A stretch of DNA of 64,000 bases from Streptomyces sp. NRRL F-5126 (GTDB taxonomy: Bacteria > Actinomycetota > Actinomycetes > Streptomycetales > Streptomycetaceae), in NCBI RefSeq assembly GCF_000721265.1, contig NZ_JOFZ01000017.1:1-64000 (forward strand), in the 5' to 3' direction. Both the position numbers and the translations under genes were made by a program. Below the pieces are notes generated by a model. It saw nothing but the letters and a program-made list of their open reading frames with translations. It was not told the origin of the DNA and searched no databases. Shown here piece by piece: positions 53,934 to 62,566 of the stretch (positions are counted from its first letter, which is position 1; each line of letters begins with the position of its first letter).

Positions 53934-54692
53934 CTACAGGCGGTCCGTGCCCGCTTCCTTGCTGACCAGGGCGACGGCCTCTTCCACGTCGTCCGTGAGG
54001 TGGAAGAGCAGCATGTCCTTCTCGGCGGCCTTGCCCTGGGCCACCACCGTGTTCCGCAGCCAGTCGACGAGCCCGCCCCAGTACTCCGTGCCGAACAGCA
54101 CGATCGGGAAGCGCGTCACCTTGCGCGTCTGTACCAGCGTGAGCGCCTCGAACAGCTCGTCCATGGTGCCGAGGCCGCCGGGCAGCACGACGAAGCCCTG
54201 GGCGTACTTCACGAACATCGTCTTGCGGACGAAGAAGTACCGAAAATTGATGCCCATGTCGACGTAGGGGTTGAGCCCCTGTTCGAAGGGCAGCTCGATG
54301 CCGAGGCCCACGGACACCCCGCCCGCCTCGCTCGCGCCCTTGTTCGCGGCCTCCATCGCGCCCGGCCCGCCGCCCGTGATCACGGCGAAGCCGGCCTCCA
54401 CGAGCGCCTTGCCGATGCGCGTGCCCGCGTCGTACTCCGGGGAGTCGACGGGCGTGCGTGCGGAGCCGAAGACGCTGATCGCGCTCGGCAGTTCCGCGAG
54501 GGCGCCGAAGCCCTCCACGAACTCGGACTGGATGCGCATGACCCGCCACGGGTCGGTGTGCACCCACTCGGAGTCACCCCCCGTGTCCAGGAGCCTCTGG
54601 TCCGTGGTGCCGGCCTGCACCTGGCCGCCCCGCCGGAGCACGGGCCCGAGCCGCTGCTCCCCCGACTGCGCCGGTCTCGTGGGATCGTCCAT
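53934..54692 (-). CDS. LOG family protein (TIGR00730)
   Basis: 252 residues. A Rossmann-like LOG/lysine-decarboxylase-like fold with SVFGSARTP, VITGGGPGAMEAANKGASEA and the defining FVVLPGGLGTMDELFEALT. LOG proteins (including Rv1205) release cytokinin-type adenine bases from their riboside 5'-monophosphates. The family role is established; the natural substrate in this organism is not. A ~40-residue N-terminal extension precedes the fold. The 201 bases upstream contain AT-rich stretches where its promoter must be. Confidence 0.92.
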   Translation of the reverse strand: MDDPTRPAQSGEQRLGPVLRRGGQVQAGTTDQRLLDTGGDSEWVHTDPWRVMRIQSEFVEGFGALAELPSAISVFGSARTPVDSPEYDAGTRIGKALVEAGFAVITGGGPGAMEAANKGASEAGGVSVGLGIELPFEQGLNPYVDMGINFRYFFVRKTMFVKYAQGFVVLPGGLGTMDELFEALTLVQTRKVTRFPIVLFGTEYWGGLVDWLRNTVVAQGKAAEKDMLLFHLTDDVEEAVALVSKEAGTDRL

Positions 54693-54893
54693 GAGCCGCC
54701 CCTTTCGTACTTTGCTGATGTTCTGTCCTCGTTCCTGTTGTTCTCTGCTTATCGGCGGAAAATCGCGTGTTTACACACAGTTGCCGACCGTTCCGTACGG
54801 TTCCGGCCGACTTCCGCTCTCCTCGCCAGCCTAAGGGCACGAACATGACGAACGGCGAAATTCCGGCCGTCGGTACGGCGCATGACACGTCAC

Positions 54894-55970
54894 TCAGGAC
54901 GTGAGCCAGCCGCGCAGCCGCTCCTCGCAGTGGGCGATGCGCTCCACCGCGACCCTCTCGTCGGCCTTGTGGGCGAGGAGCGCGTCGCCCGGCCCGTAGT
55001 TCACCGCGGGCACGCCGAGCGCGCCGAAGCGCGAGACGTCCGTCCAGCCGAACTTGGGCTGCGCCGTGCCGCCGACCGCGGCCATGAACGCGGCGGCCGC
55101 CGGGTGCGAGAGGCCGGGCAGGGCGGCGCCCGAGTGGTCGTCCACGACGAAGTCGGCGACGCCGCAGTCCGCGAACACCTCGCGCACGTGCGCCACCGCC
55201 TCGTCGGCGCTGCGGTCGGGCGCGTAGCGGTAGTTGACGGTGACGGTGCACGCGTCGGGGATGACGTTGCCCGCGACGCCGCCCTCGACGCGTACCGCGT
55301 TCAGCCCCTCGCGGAACGTGAGCCCGTCGACGACCGGCTGCCGCGGCTCGTAGGCGGCGAGGCGCGCCAGGATCGGGGCGGCGGCGTGGACGGCGTTGGA
55401 CCCCATCCAGCTGCGCGCGGAGTGTGCCCGCTCCCCCGTGGTCGTGAGCTTGACCCGCAGGGTGCCCTGGCAGCCGCCCTCGACCTGCGCGTCGGTCGGT
55501 TCGAGCAGGACGGCGAAGTCGCCCGCCAGCCAGTCGGGGTGCGCGTCGGCGACGTGTCCGAGTCCATTGAGGTGGCCGGCGACCTCCTCGTTGTCGTAGA
55601 AGACGAACGTGAGGTCGCGGTTGGGTTCGGGGACGGTGGCGGCGATGCGCAGCTGCACCGCGACGCCCGACTTCATGTCGGTGGTGCCGCACCCCCACAG
55701 CACGCCGTCCGCGTCGAGCCTTGAGGGCAGGTTGTCCGCGACGGGGACCGTGTCGATGTGGCCGGCGAGCACGACGCGCTCGGCGCGGCCCAGCCGCGTG
55801 CGGGCCACGACGTTGTTGCCGTGCCGGTCCACACGCAGGTGCGGCAGTGTGCGCAGCGACTGCTCGACGGCGTCGGCGAGCACCTCCTCGGAGCCGCTGA
55901 CCGAGGGCAGGTCGACGAGGCGTGCGGTGAGCGTGGCGGCGTCGAGTGTGAGGTCGAGCTTGTCGGACAT
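54894..55970 (-). CDS. dapE: Succinyl-diaminopimelate desuccinylase
   Basis: 358 residues, M20 metallopeptidase family. Metal ligands and general base are visible: VVLAGHIDTVPVADN (His and Asp), WGCGTTDMKSGVAVQL, YDNEEVAGHLNGLG (Glu general base). The dimerisation domain with NAVRVEGGVAGNVIPDACTV lies at about 180-290. DapE hydrolyses N-succinyl-LL-diaminopimelate to LL-DAP in the lysine/peptidoglycan pathway. DapC, an earlier step of the same branch, is encoded at 57881. Divergent from the lysozyme-like gene. Confidence 0.94.
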   Translation of the reverse strand: MSDKLDLTLDAATLTARLVDLPSVSGSEEVLADAVEQSLRTLPHLRVDRHGNNVVARTRLGRAERVVLAGHIDTVPVADNLPSRLDADGVLWGCGTTDMKSGVAVQLRIAATVPEPNRDLTFVFYDNEEVAGHLNGLGHVADAHPDWLAGDFAVLLEPTDAQVEGGCQGTLRVKLTTTGERAHSARSWMGSNAVHAAAPILARLAAYEPRQPVVDGLTFREGLNAVRVEGGVAGNVIPDACTVTVNYRYAPDRSADEAVAHVREVFADCGVADFVVDDHSGAALPGLSHPAAAAFMAAVGGTAQPKFGWTDVSRFGALGVPAVNYGPGDALLAHKADERVAVERIAHCEERLRGWLTS

Positions 55971-56094
55971 GGAGTGACACTAACGTGCCCCGGTGCGGGG
56001 CCCGAAGCGCGTGGTCCGCGGGGCCGCCCGGCTGTCCACAGGCGGTTTTCCACAGGGGCGGTGCCGGGGGCCGCACTCCGCTACGGTGACCCTC

Positions 56095-57168
56095 GTGTCC
56101 GAGACCTCCAAGCGATCACGTGGCGGCCGCTTCCTGCGCTGGGCAGCGGCGTTCGCCGTGCTGACCGGTGTCGCCTCGTACGCCGGTGTGCAGTACGTCA
56201 CCGGCGGCGGCAGCGCTCCCACGTCGTGCACGGTCCACGCCTCGAAGGCCCCTGCCGGCGGTGGGGAGGCCGCCAGTTACGAGCTGTCGCCCGAGCAGGC
56301 GGCCAACGCGGCGACGATCTCCGCGGTCGGGATCACGCGCGGCATGCCGGAGCGCGCGGTCACGATCGCGCTGGCGACGGCGATACAGGAGTCGGGGCTG
56401 CGCAACCTGCGCCAGGGGGACCGGGATTCGGTCGGCCTGTTCCAGCAGCGCCCTTCCGCGGGCTGGGGCACGCGGCAGCAGATCCTCGACCCCGTCTACG
56501 CCTCGAAGCAGTTCTACACGCGCCTCGCGAAGATCCACGGCTACGGTCAACTGCCGTTGACGGTCGCGGCGCAGCGGGTGCAGCACAGCGGCTTCCCCGG
56601 GGCGTACGCGAAGCACGAGGCGGACGCGTCGCTGCTCGCGGCGGCGTTCACGGGCCAGGCGCCCGCGGTGCTCACGTGCCCGGGTCCCGTCGACCGCAAG
56701 CCGGGGGACCCCGCGAAGGTGCGCGCGGCGCTCGTGGAGGCGTTCGGCCCCGAGGTGCTGCCGTCGAAGCCGAAGACGGCGCCGGCGGGCAGCGGCACGT
56801 CCACCGGTAGCGGCAAGGCCGCCTCCGGCACGGCGGCGGTCGCGGCCTCCGCGCCGCCGCACCATGGCGTGGCGGACGCGCGCACGGCGGACGCGGCCGC
56901 CGGCGAGCTGTCCGTCCCGGTGCGGGCGCTGCCGGGCTCGGGCGGCGGTACGCACGGCGAGATGGCGGCGGCGGCGACCGAGCAGCGCGGCTGGGAGCTC
57001 GCGCACTGGGCCGTGGCGCAGGCCGGGGTGCTGCGCCTGGAGCGCGTCGCGTACGCGGGCCGGGTGTGGAGCGCGCAGGACGCGGGCGCGGGGTGGCAGC
57101 GCGTCGACAAGTCCGGTAATCCGGACGACACTTCCACGTCCGAGGTCACGATCGCGTTCGGCCGGTAG
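56095..57168 (+). CDS. Secreted lysozyme-like (transglycosylase-type) membrane-anchored protein
   Basis: 357 residues from GTG 56095; GTG 56086 is in frame and possible. An N-terminal membrane anchor (FLRWAAAFAVLTGVASYAGV) is followed by a lysozyme-like domain (about 75-190) with the catalytic Glu in ALATAIQESGLRN, then DRDSVGLFQQRPSAGWG and YGQLPLTVAAQRVQHSGFPG. This actinobacterial family is often mislabelled a heavy-metal transporter. A Pro/Ala/Gly linker and a C-terminal domain (REWELAHWAVAQAG-like, RVAYAGRVWSA) end the protein. Probably peptidoglycan-active, next to dapE. Confidence 0.8.
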   Translation: MSETSKRSRGGRFLRWAAAFAVLTGVASYAGVQYVTGGGSAPTSCTVHASKAPAGGGEAASYELSPEQAANAATISAVGITRGMPERAVTIALATAIQESGLRNLRQGDRDSVGLFQQRPSAGWGTRQQILDPVYASKQFYTRLAKIHGYGQLPLTVAAQRVQHSGFPGAYAKHEADASLLAAAFTGQAPAVLTCPGPVDRKPGDPAKVRAALVEAFGPEVLPSKPKTAPAGSGTSTGSGKAASGTAAVAASAPPHHGVADARTADAAAGELSVPVRALPGSGGGTHGEMAAAATEQRGWELAHWAVAQAGVLRLERVAYAGRVWSAQDAGAGWQRVDKSGNPDDTSTSEVTIAFGR

Positions 57169-57487
57169 TTCGGACCGTCACTCGCACGGTGCGCGCCCGG
57201 CACACTCGCGGGGCACTTTCCCGAAGATCGCCCACGAGCGGCCCCATCGCCCCGATGCCCTTGCGGCGCCCGGGGAGTGACGGTTCGCCAGCCGGGTGCG
57301 GAAGCTGATCCTTTGCCGTTTTCGTCCGACTCCGACAATACGACGCATTGCCGATTCTTTACGTTGGCCCGCCGCAACCTCCCCCGCCCTCCGAGCGGTT
57401 GTCACGGCGTCAGACCGGCGCCCGACACGAAGGCGCCCGCCGACCCGGCGGGGCCCCCGGACGCCGCTCAACCGTCGAAGGAGCATC
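57169..57487. other. 319-base intergenic region upstream of the small secreted protein
   Basis: No gene is supported here. It includes a less GC-rich stretch (about 57310-57365) that is the likely promoter zone for the gene at 57488. I could not assign boxes. Confidence 0.45.
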
Positions 57488-57874
57488 ATGTCCCTCCCCA
57501 TGACCCGCCGCATCGCCCGCGCCGCGCTGCTCGTCGCCGCCGGCGCGGCCGCCCCTGTCGTCGCCGCGGGCGCCGCCAATGCCGCGTCGCTGCCGGGGGC
57601 CACCGACCTGGGAGCGGTCTCCTCGCTCGACGGCGCCAACGTCGGCAACACCCTCGACAGGGGCGCCCAGCAGGCCACCGACATGGCGGGCCAGACCGGC
57701 GGCCACATCGTCGGCACGGCGGTCCCCGCCGCCGGCAGGACCGTCGGATCCGCGGGCAAGACCGTCGCCCCGGCCGCTCAGAAGGTGGCCGGCGACACCG
57801 CGGGCACGGCCGGCACGATGCTCGGCGACACCGCCAAGAACAACCAGCTGCCGAGCCTCCCGCTGGGCGGCTGA
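57488..57874 (+). CDS. Small secreted Ala/Gly/Thr-rich protein
   Basis: 128 residues from ATG 57488 (GAAGGAG upstream). A signal peptide with RIARAALLVAAGAAAPVVAA and a cleavage site near ANAAS is followed by a low-complexity mature part with repeated short blocks: GNTLDRGAQQATDMAGQTGG, VGSAGKTVAPAAQKVAGDTA, AGTMLGDTA. No enzyme motif. Similar secreted streptomycete proteins are known only as hypothetical or loosely as ATP-binding. The stop is 6 bases from the convergent dapC stop. Confidence 0.75.
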   Translation: MSLPMTRRIARAALLVAAGAAAPVVAAGAANAASLPGATDLGAVSSLDGANVGNTLDRGAQQATDMAGQTGGHIVGTAVPAAGRTVGSAGKTVAPAAQKVAGDTAGTAGTMLGDTAKNNQLPSLPLGG

Positions 57875-57880
57875 GTCCGG

Positions 57881-58993
57881 TCAGCCGTGCAGGCGCTTGA
57901 CGGCCGCCTCCACCCGCTCGTCGGTGGCCGTCAGCGCCACGCGCACGTGCCGGGCGCCCGCCTGGCCGTAGAAGTCACCGGGCGCCACGAGGATGCCGCG
58001 CCGCGCGAGGTGGCCGACGGTGTCCCAGCAGTCCTCGTCGCGCGTCGACCACAGGTAGAGCCCCGCCTCGCTGTGCTCGACGCGGAAGCCGTCCGCCTCG
58101 AGCGCCGCGCGCAGCGGCCCGCGCCTCGCGGCGTACCTGGCGCGCTGCTCGGCCACGTGGGCGTCGTCGCCGAGCGCGGCGACGGTGGCCGCCTGGACCG
58201 GGGCCGGCACCATCATCCCGCCGTGCTTGCGCACCTGGAGCAGTTCTCCGAGCACCTCGGGGTCGCCCGCGAGGAAGGCCGAGCGGTACCCGGCGAGGTT
58301 GGAGCGCTTGGAGAGCGAGTGGACGGCGACGAGCCCCTCGTACGAGCCGCCGCAGACGTCGGGGTGGAGCACCGAGACGGGCTCGTGGCCCTCCCAGCCG
58401 AGCTCCAGGTAGCACTCGTCGCTGAGGACCAGCACGCCGTGCTCGCGCGCCCAGGCGACGATCCTGACGAGCTCGTCCTTCGCGAGTACGGCGCCCGTCG
58501 GGTTCGACGGGGAGTTGAGCCACAGCACCCTGAGCCCTGCCGGGTCGAGCTCCGTCGGGTCGTCGTACGGCGCGAGGCCCGCGCCGGCCAGGCGCGCGCC
58601 GACCTCGTACGTCGGGTAGGCGAGGCGCGGGTAGGCCACCCGGTCGCCCGCCCCGAGCGCGAGCTGGACGGGCGCCCAGGCGACGAACTCCTTCGAGCCG
58701 ACGACCGGCAGCACGCCCCGGTGCGTGAGCCCGCGCGCGCCGAGCCGCCGCCGCGCCCAGCCGGTGAGCGCGTCACGCAGCGCCGCCGTGCCCCACACGG
58801 TGGGATAGCCGGGCGAGTCCGCCGCGCCGGCCAGCGCCTGCCTGACGACCGCGGGGACCGGGTCGACCGGGGTGCCGACGGACAGGTCCACGAGCCCGTC
58901 CGGATGGGCCCTCGCGGTCTCCTCGTACGGCTTCAGCTTGTCCCACGGGAAGACCGGCAGTGACTGCGACAGGGGTGCGCGCACGCTACTCAC
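57881..58993 (-). CDS. dapC: Succinyldiaminopimelate transaminase
   Basis: 370 residues, class I/II PLP aminotransferase. VDLSVGTPVDPVP, LWLNSPSNPTGAVL, LSDECYLELGW and the PLP lysine in SLSKRSNLAGYRSAF are visible, with the C-terminal Arg in GARHVRVALT. The length and the ferredoxin neighbour match the actinobacterial DapC (Rv1178 with fdxC Rv1177). It converts N-succinyl-2-amino-6-ketopimelate to succinyl-DAP, the substrate of DapE encoded nearby. Confidence 0.92.
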   Translation of the reverse strand: MSSVRAPLSQSLPVFPWDKLKPYEETARAHPDGLVDLSVGTPVDPVPAVVRQALAGAADSPGYPTVWGTAALRDALTGWARRRLGARGLTHRGVLPVVGSKEFVAWAPVQLALGAGDRVAYPRLAYPTYEVGARLAGAGLAPYDDPTELDPAGLRVLWLNSPSNPTGAVLAKDELVRIVAWAREHGVLVLSDECYLELGWEGHEPVSVLHPDVCGGSYEGLVAVHSLSKRSNLAGYRSAFLAGDPEVLGELLQVRKHGGMMVPAPVQAATVAALGDDAHVAEQRARYAARRGPLRAALEADGFRVEHSEAGLYLWSTRDEDCWDTVGHLARRGILVAPGDFYGQAGARHVRVALTATDERVEAAVKRLHG

Positions 58994-59093
58994 TCACTCT
59001 CTCGTACGCCTCGGTCCCGCACGGCGACGGCCGTGCGGGACCGGGGTACGGCAACCGGGTACGGCGATACGCCGAATGCCGAATAACGCCGTG

Positions 59094-59414
59094 TCAGCCG
59101 TTCTGCGGCGGCAGTGCGGCGATCAGCGGGTGGTCCCGCTCGATCAGCCCGAGCTTCGAGGCACCACCGGGCGAGCCGAGTTCGTCGAAGAACTCGACAT
59201 TCGCCTTGTAGTAGTCCTTCCACTCGTCCGGGGTGTCGTCCTCGTAGAAGATCGCCTCGACCGGGCAGACCGGCTCACAGGCACCACAGTCGACGCATTC
59301 GTCCGGGTGGATGTACAAGGACCGTGAGCCCTCGTAGATGCAGTCGACCGGGCACTCCTCGATGCACGCCTTGTCCTTCACGTCGACACAAGGCTGCGCG
59401 ATGACGTAGGTCAC
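59094..59414 (-). CDS. fdxA: 7Fe ferredoxin (3Fe-4S plus 4Fe-4S)
   Basis: 106 residues. Two cluster sites: CVDVKDKACIEECPVDCIYEG-type first half (C-x7-C-x3-C-x3-C) and CVDCGACEPVCP in the second. The C-terminal extension (DEWKDYYKANVEFFDELG) is typical of the actinobacterial FdxA/FdxC group. It carries electrons in the cytoplasm, with P450s among known partners elsewhere. The adjacency to dapC is conserved although no functional link is known. Confidence 0.95.
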   Translation of the reverse strand: MTYVIAQPCVDVKDKACIEECPVDCIYEGSRSLYIHPDECVDCGACEPVCPVEAIFYEDDTPDEWKDYYKANVEFFDELGSPGGASKLGLIERDHPLIAALPPQNG

Positions 59415-59554
59415 GCTGTCGTTCCTCCTCCATAGGGCGCGGCGGGCCGATCTGCGGCTCCGTCCACGGGCGCGCGGGAGCGCGGCGTCGTCGATGCCCG
59501 CACCTAGTATCTCCGTTCCCGGGCACGATCCGAACAGGAGGGGCGGTCAGAGCC

Positions 59555-60613
59555 ATGGAAATCACCGGCGGGGGGCGTCTTGTCGTCCGAATCACCCCTT
59601 CCGATCTGGGCAAACGGGTATCAGTCAGACGACTGACCGGCGGGTCGGGCAGTGCGCCCGAGTTCACCGACACGGTCGGCGTTCTCACATCGTGGAACGA
59701 CGGCGTGATGCTGATCACACGGAGGACGGGCGAGGTCGTCTCGCTCGACGACTCCACGCTGGTCGCGGGCAAGGTCGTGCCCGACGCGCCGGCCCGCAGG
59801 CGCGGCCCGGCGGCCACGCGCACGGAGCTCATCGAGGCGGGCGCGCGCGCCTGGCAGCCCGTGGAGTCGGAGCGTCTGGGCACCTGGCGGCTGCGCGCCG
59901 CCGCGGGGTTCACCCGGCGCGCGAACTCGGCCCTGGCCACGGGCGATCCCGGCATGCCGCTCGCCGAGGCGCTGGACGGGGTGCGCCGCTGGTACGGGGC
60001 TCGGGGCCTGACACCGTACGTGCAGTTGCAGGCGGAGTCGCCCGACGGGCAGGAACGGCTGGGCGCGCAGCTTGCCTCCCTCGGCTGGCGACCGGAGGGC
60101 GCCACGGAGGTGTGGACGGGCTCTCTCGCGCGCGTCGGCGACCTGGCGGCCGACACCGGCCGCGTCGTGCTCGGCCGCTCGCCCGACGGCGAGTGGCTGC
60201 GCCGCTACCACCGCGCGGGCGAGGGCGCCGGGGAGCATGTACTGCACGTGGTGAGCAGCGGCCCCTCGACCTGGTTCGCGACCGTCCCTGGCGACGGGGA
60301 CGGCGACGGCGGTGAAGGCCCGGCGGCGATCGGGCGGTGCGTGGCCGACGGCAGGTGGGCCGGGTTCATGGCCGTCGAGGTCGCTCCCGCGCACCGGCGC
60401 AAGGGGCTCGCACGCGCCGTGATGGCGTCGCTCGCGCGGCGCGCGCTGGACGAGGGCGCCTCGGCGGCCTGGCTCCAGGTGGAGGAGGACAACGCGCCGG
60501 CCCGCGCCCTGTACACGGGCATGGGGTTCACCGCGCACCACGGATACCGCTACTTCCGCGCGGCGCCCTCCGATCCCGCGCCCTCCGATCCCGCGCCCGG
60601 CGGGACGGCCTGA
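59555..60613 (+). CDS. GNAT-family N-acetyltransferase with N-terminal SH3-like domain
   Basis: 352 residues. The N-terminal ~75 residues form a small beta-barrel-like domain (GKRVSVRRLTGGSGSAPEF, DTVGVLTSWNDGVMLITRR). The C-terminal GNAT fold has AVEVAPAHRRKGLARAVMASL (acetyl-CoA loop, R-x-x-G/A) and the N-x-x-A-x-x-x-Y motif NAPARALYTGMGF. The ending PSDPAPSDPAPGG is a short repeat. Acceptor unknown. The next gene starts on its stop codon (TGATG). Confidence 0.88.
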   Translation: MEITGGGRLVVRITPSDLGKRVSVRRLTGGSGSAPEFTDTVGVLTSWNDGVMLITRRTGEVVSLDDSTLVAGKVVPDAPARRRGPAATRTELIEAGARAWQPVESERLGTWRLRAAAGFTRRANSALATGDPGMPLAEALDGVRRWYGARGLTPYVQLQAESPDGQERLGAQLASLGWRPEGATEVWTGSLARVGDLAADTGRVVLGRSPDGEWLRRYHRAGEGAGEHVLHVVSSGPSTWFATVPGDGDGDGGEGPAAIGRCVADGRWAGFMAVEVAPAHRRKGLARAVMASLARRALDEGASAAWLQVEEDNAPARALYTGMGFTAHHGYRYFRAAPSDPAPSDPAPGGTA

Positions 60614-61455
60614 TGACCGGGGAGGAGCGGCGCCGCGAGTTCGCGCGCGAGGCGCGCGAGGCCCGCCCGGATGTGGCCGTCCTGTGCCTGTTGATCGGTG
60701 CGGAGGCCGTGGGCGCTGCCGGCGAGGCCGGTGAGGCGGGCGACGCGCTGGCCGACGAGGCGCAGGTGGAACTCGACCGGCTGGCCGGCCTGCTGCCGTT
60801 CGGGGCGAGGAGCCCGCAGGACTGGGCACGCGCGGTGGCCGACCTGCTGGGCGGGCGCTGCGGTTTCCACGGCGGGGCCGCCGACTACCGCCGGCTCGAG
60901 TCGTCGCTGCTGCACGAGGTGGTGCGGCGCAGGCGGGGGCTGCCGATCATGCTGTCGGTGGTGTGGACGGAGGTGGCGCGGCGCGCGGGTGCGCCCGTCT
61001 ACGGCGTGGCGCTGCCCGGGCACTTCGTGGTCGGGTTCGGCCCGCCGGATCGCCAGGTGCTTGCCGACCCGTTCGCCGGGGGCGCGCTGCTCTCGGCGGG
61101 GGACGCGGCCGCGCTGGTCGCGGGCACCGCCGGGGAGGAGCTGAGCCCCGAGATGCTGCTGCCCGCCGACCCGCTCGACATCGTCAGGCGTGTCCTGAAC
61201 AACATCAGGGCGTGGGCGTCGGATCGTCCCGAGCGCGGCGATGTGGCGCTGTGGGCGGTGGAGTTGGCCATGCTGCTGCCCTCGCACCCGGCGCGGCTGC
61301 GCTACGAGCACGGCCGGCTGCTGGTGGAGCGCGGTGACTACCTGCGCGGTGCCGCCGAATTCGAGGAGTACGCGGACGTCGTGGCGGCCGTGGAACCGTC
61401 GACGGCGCACGCGATCCGCCATCGCGCCCGCGCGGCCCGCGCGATGCTCAACTGA
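60613..61455 (+). CDS. Transglutaminase-like SirB1/TPR family protein
   Basis: 280 residues from ATG 60613, overlapping the GNAT stop (TGATG). SirB1-type features: FHGGAADYRRLESSLLHEVV, then RRGLPIMLSVVWTEVARRAG, GVALPGHFVVGFG and LADPFAGG. A C-terminal TPR-like helical region (WAVELAMLLPSHPARLRYEHG, FEEYADVV) follows. The family has a transglutaminase-like fold; the catalytic Cys seen in true transglutaminases is not apparent. Function uncertain. Confidence 0.85.
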   Translation: MTGEERRREFAREAREARPDVAVLCLLIGAEAVGAAGEAGEAGDALADEAQVELDRLAGLLPFGARSPQDWARAVADLLGGRCGFHGGAADYRRLESSLLHEVVRRRRGLPIMLSVVWTEVARRAGAPVYGVALPGHFVVGFGPPDRQVLADPFAGGALLSAGDAAALVAGTAGEELSPEMLLPADPLDIVRRVLNNIRAWASDRPERGDVALWAVELAMLLPSHPARLRYEHGRLLVERGDYLRGAAEFEEYADVVAAVEPSTAHAIRHRARAARAMLN

Positions 61456-61512
61456 GCAGCCCAGCCGCACCGGGACCGCGCCGTACCGGACAGCCGCGCC
61501 CGTGGTCGGCGG

Positions 61513-61552
61513 GCGTGCCGCGCCGCGCGCCTGAGCGCACGGCGCGGCACGC
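61513..61552. terminator. Terminator hairpin after the SirB1-like gene
   Basis: A 12-bp stem (GCGTGCCGCGCC and complement) with a 16-base loop, 58 bases after the stop codon. Confidence 0.65.
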
Positions 61553-61662
61553 GCGGTCCGGAAGGCCCCCCGCACGTTCCGGAGCGGTCTCCAGGTTTTC
61601 ACCGCGCCGCGGCGGCGTCCATTCGTACAATTGCGTACCCACCGAGGGGATCGAGGGGGGTC

Positions 61663-62466
61663 ATGGGTGAGCCAACGGCCTCTGGCGCCCTGTCGGCGCG
61701 TGACGACGCGCGCATGCTCGATCTCACGGCCCAGGTCCTGCTCGCCGACGACCCCGAGGAGGTCTGGGCGCGGGTCGGCCGGGAGATCATGTCGGCGCTG
61801 CCCGGCACGGCGGTGCTCTGCAAGGACGACGACTGGACGGCGACGACCGGCCGCGTCCTGGCCTGGCCCGTGGCACGGCGGCCGACGGCCGCTCAGCTGG
61901 CCTGCATCCGCGGCGGCTACCCGTTCGCGGACGCCGGACAGGCGATCCCGGACGGCCGGCCGCTGCTCGCGAGCGGTGTCGCGGGCCGCGGCCCGTGGGA
62001 CGAGAGCGAGATGCGCGAGGTGACCCGGGCGCTGTTCGGCACGCAGGACGTGCTGGCGCTGAGGTACGACGGCGGCGGCCCAGGGCCGGTGCGCGGGATG
62101 CTCGTGCACTGCTCCGAGCCGGGCGGCAGCGTGCGGGAGCGCGCGTACGTGGCGCGGATGCACCCGCTGCTGCGCGGCATGGACAGCCATGTGCGCCTGC
62201 TGCGGCGCTGCCGGCCCGCGCCGGCGGTGCGTGCCGGCGCGGGCGGGTACGGGCTCACCCCGCGGGAGACGGCCGTGCTCGTGCTGCTGGCCGAGGCGCT
62301 GCCCGCCGCGGCCATCGGCCGCCGGCTGTGCGTCTCGGTGCGCACGGTCCACAAGCACACGGAGAACATCTACCGCAAGCTCGGCACGCGCGACCGGCTG
62401 GCGACGGTGCTGCGCGCCCAGGCGGCCGGGCTGCTGCCCGCGTTGCCTGCATCCGGGCGTATCTGA
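61663..62466 (+). CDS. LuxR-family transcriptional regulator
   Basis: 267 residues from ATG 61663, with GAGGGGGG upstream. The N-terminal ~190 residues form a GAF/PAS-like sensory region without an obvious receiver Asp. The C-terminal LuxR helix-turn-helix is clear: GLTPRETAVLVLLAEALPAA, then AIGRRLCVSVRTVHKHTENI and YRKLGTRDRL. Ligand unknown. It lies immediately before the oligopeptide-binding protein gene and may regulate it. Confidence 0.9.
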   Translation: MGEPTASGALSARDDARMLDLTAQVLLADDPEEVWARVGREIMSALPGTAVLCKDDDWTATTGRVLAWPVARRPTAAQLACIRGGYPFADAGQAIPDGRPLLASGVAGRGPWDESEMREVTRALFGTQDVLALRYDGGGPGPVRGMLVHCSEPGGSVRERAYVARMHPLLRGMDSHVRLLRRCRPAPAVRAGAGGYGLTPRETAVLVLLAEALPAAAIGRRLCVSVRTVHKHTENIYRKLGTRDRLATVLRAQAAGLLPALPASGRI

Positions 62467-62566
62467 GCCGGGGTCCGGCGCGAACAGCCGAGGAGAAAAT
62501 GCGGTTTGCATCCATATGGGGTGTATTGGGGTTCAAGAGATCTTGGGCCCGAAGAGGAGGCACCCC

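Noticed and set aside
53241..53965. Several 200-codon frames on both strands between the DivIVA-like and LOG genes
   Set aside because: They overlap each other, lack start signals and have low-complexity Arg/Pro/Gly products.
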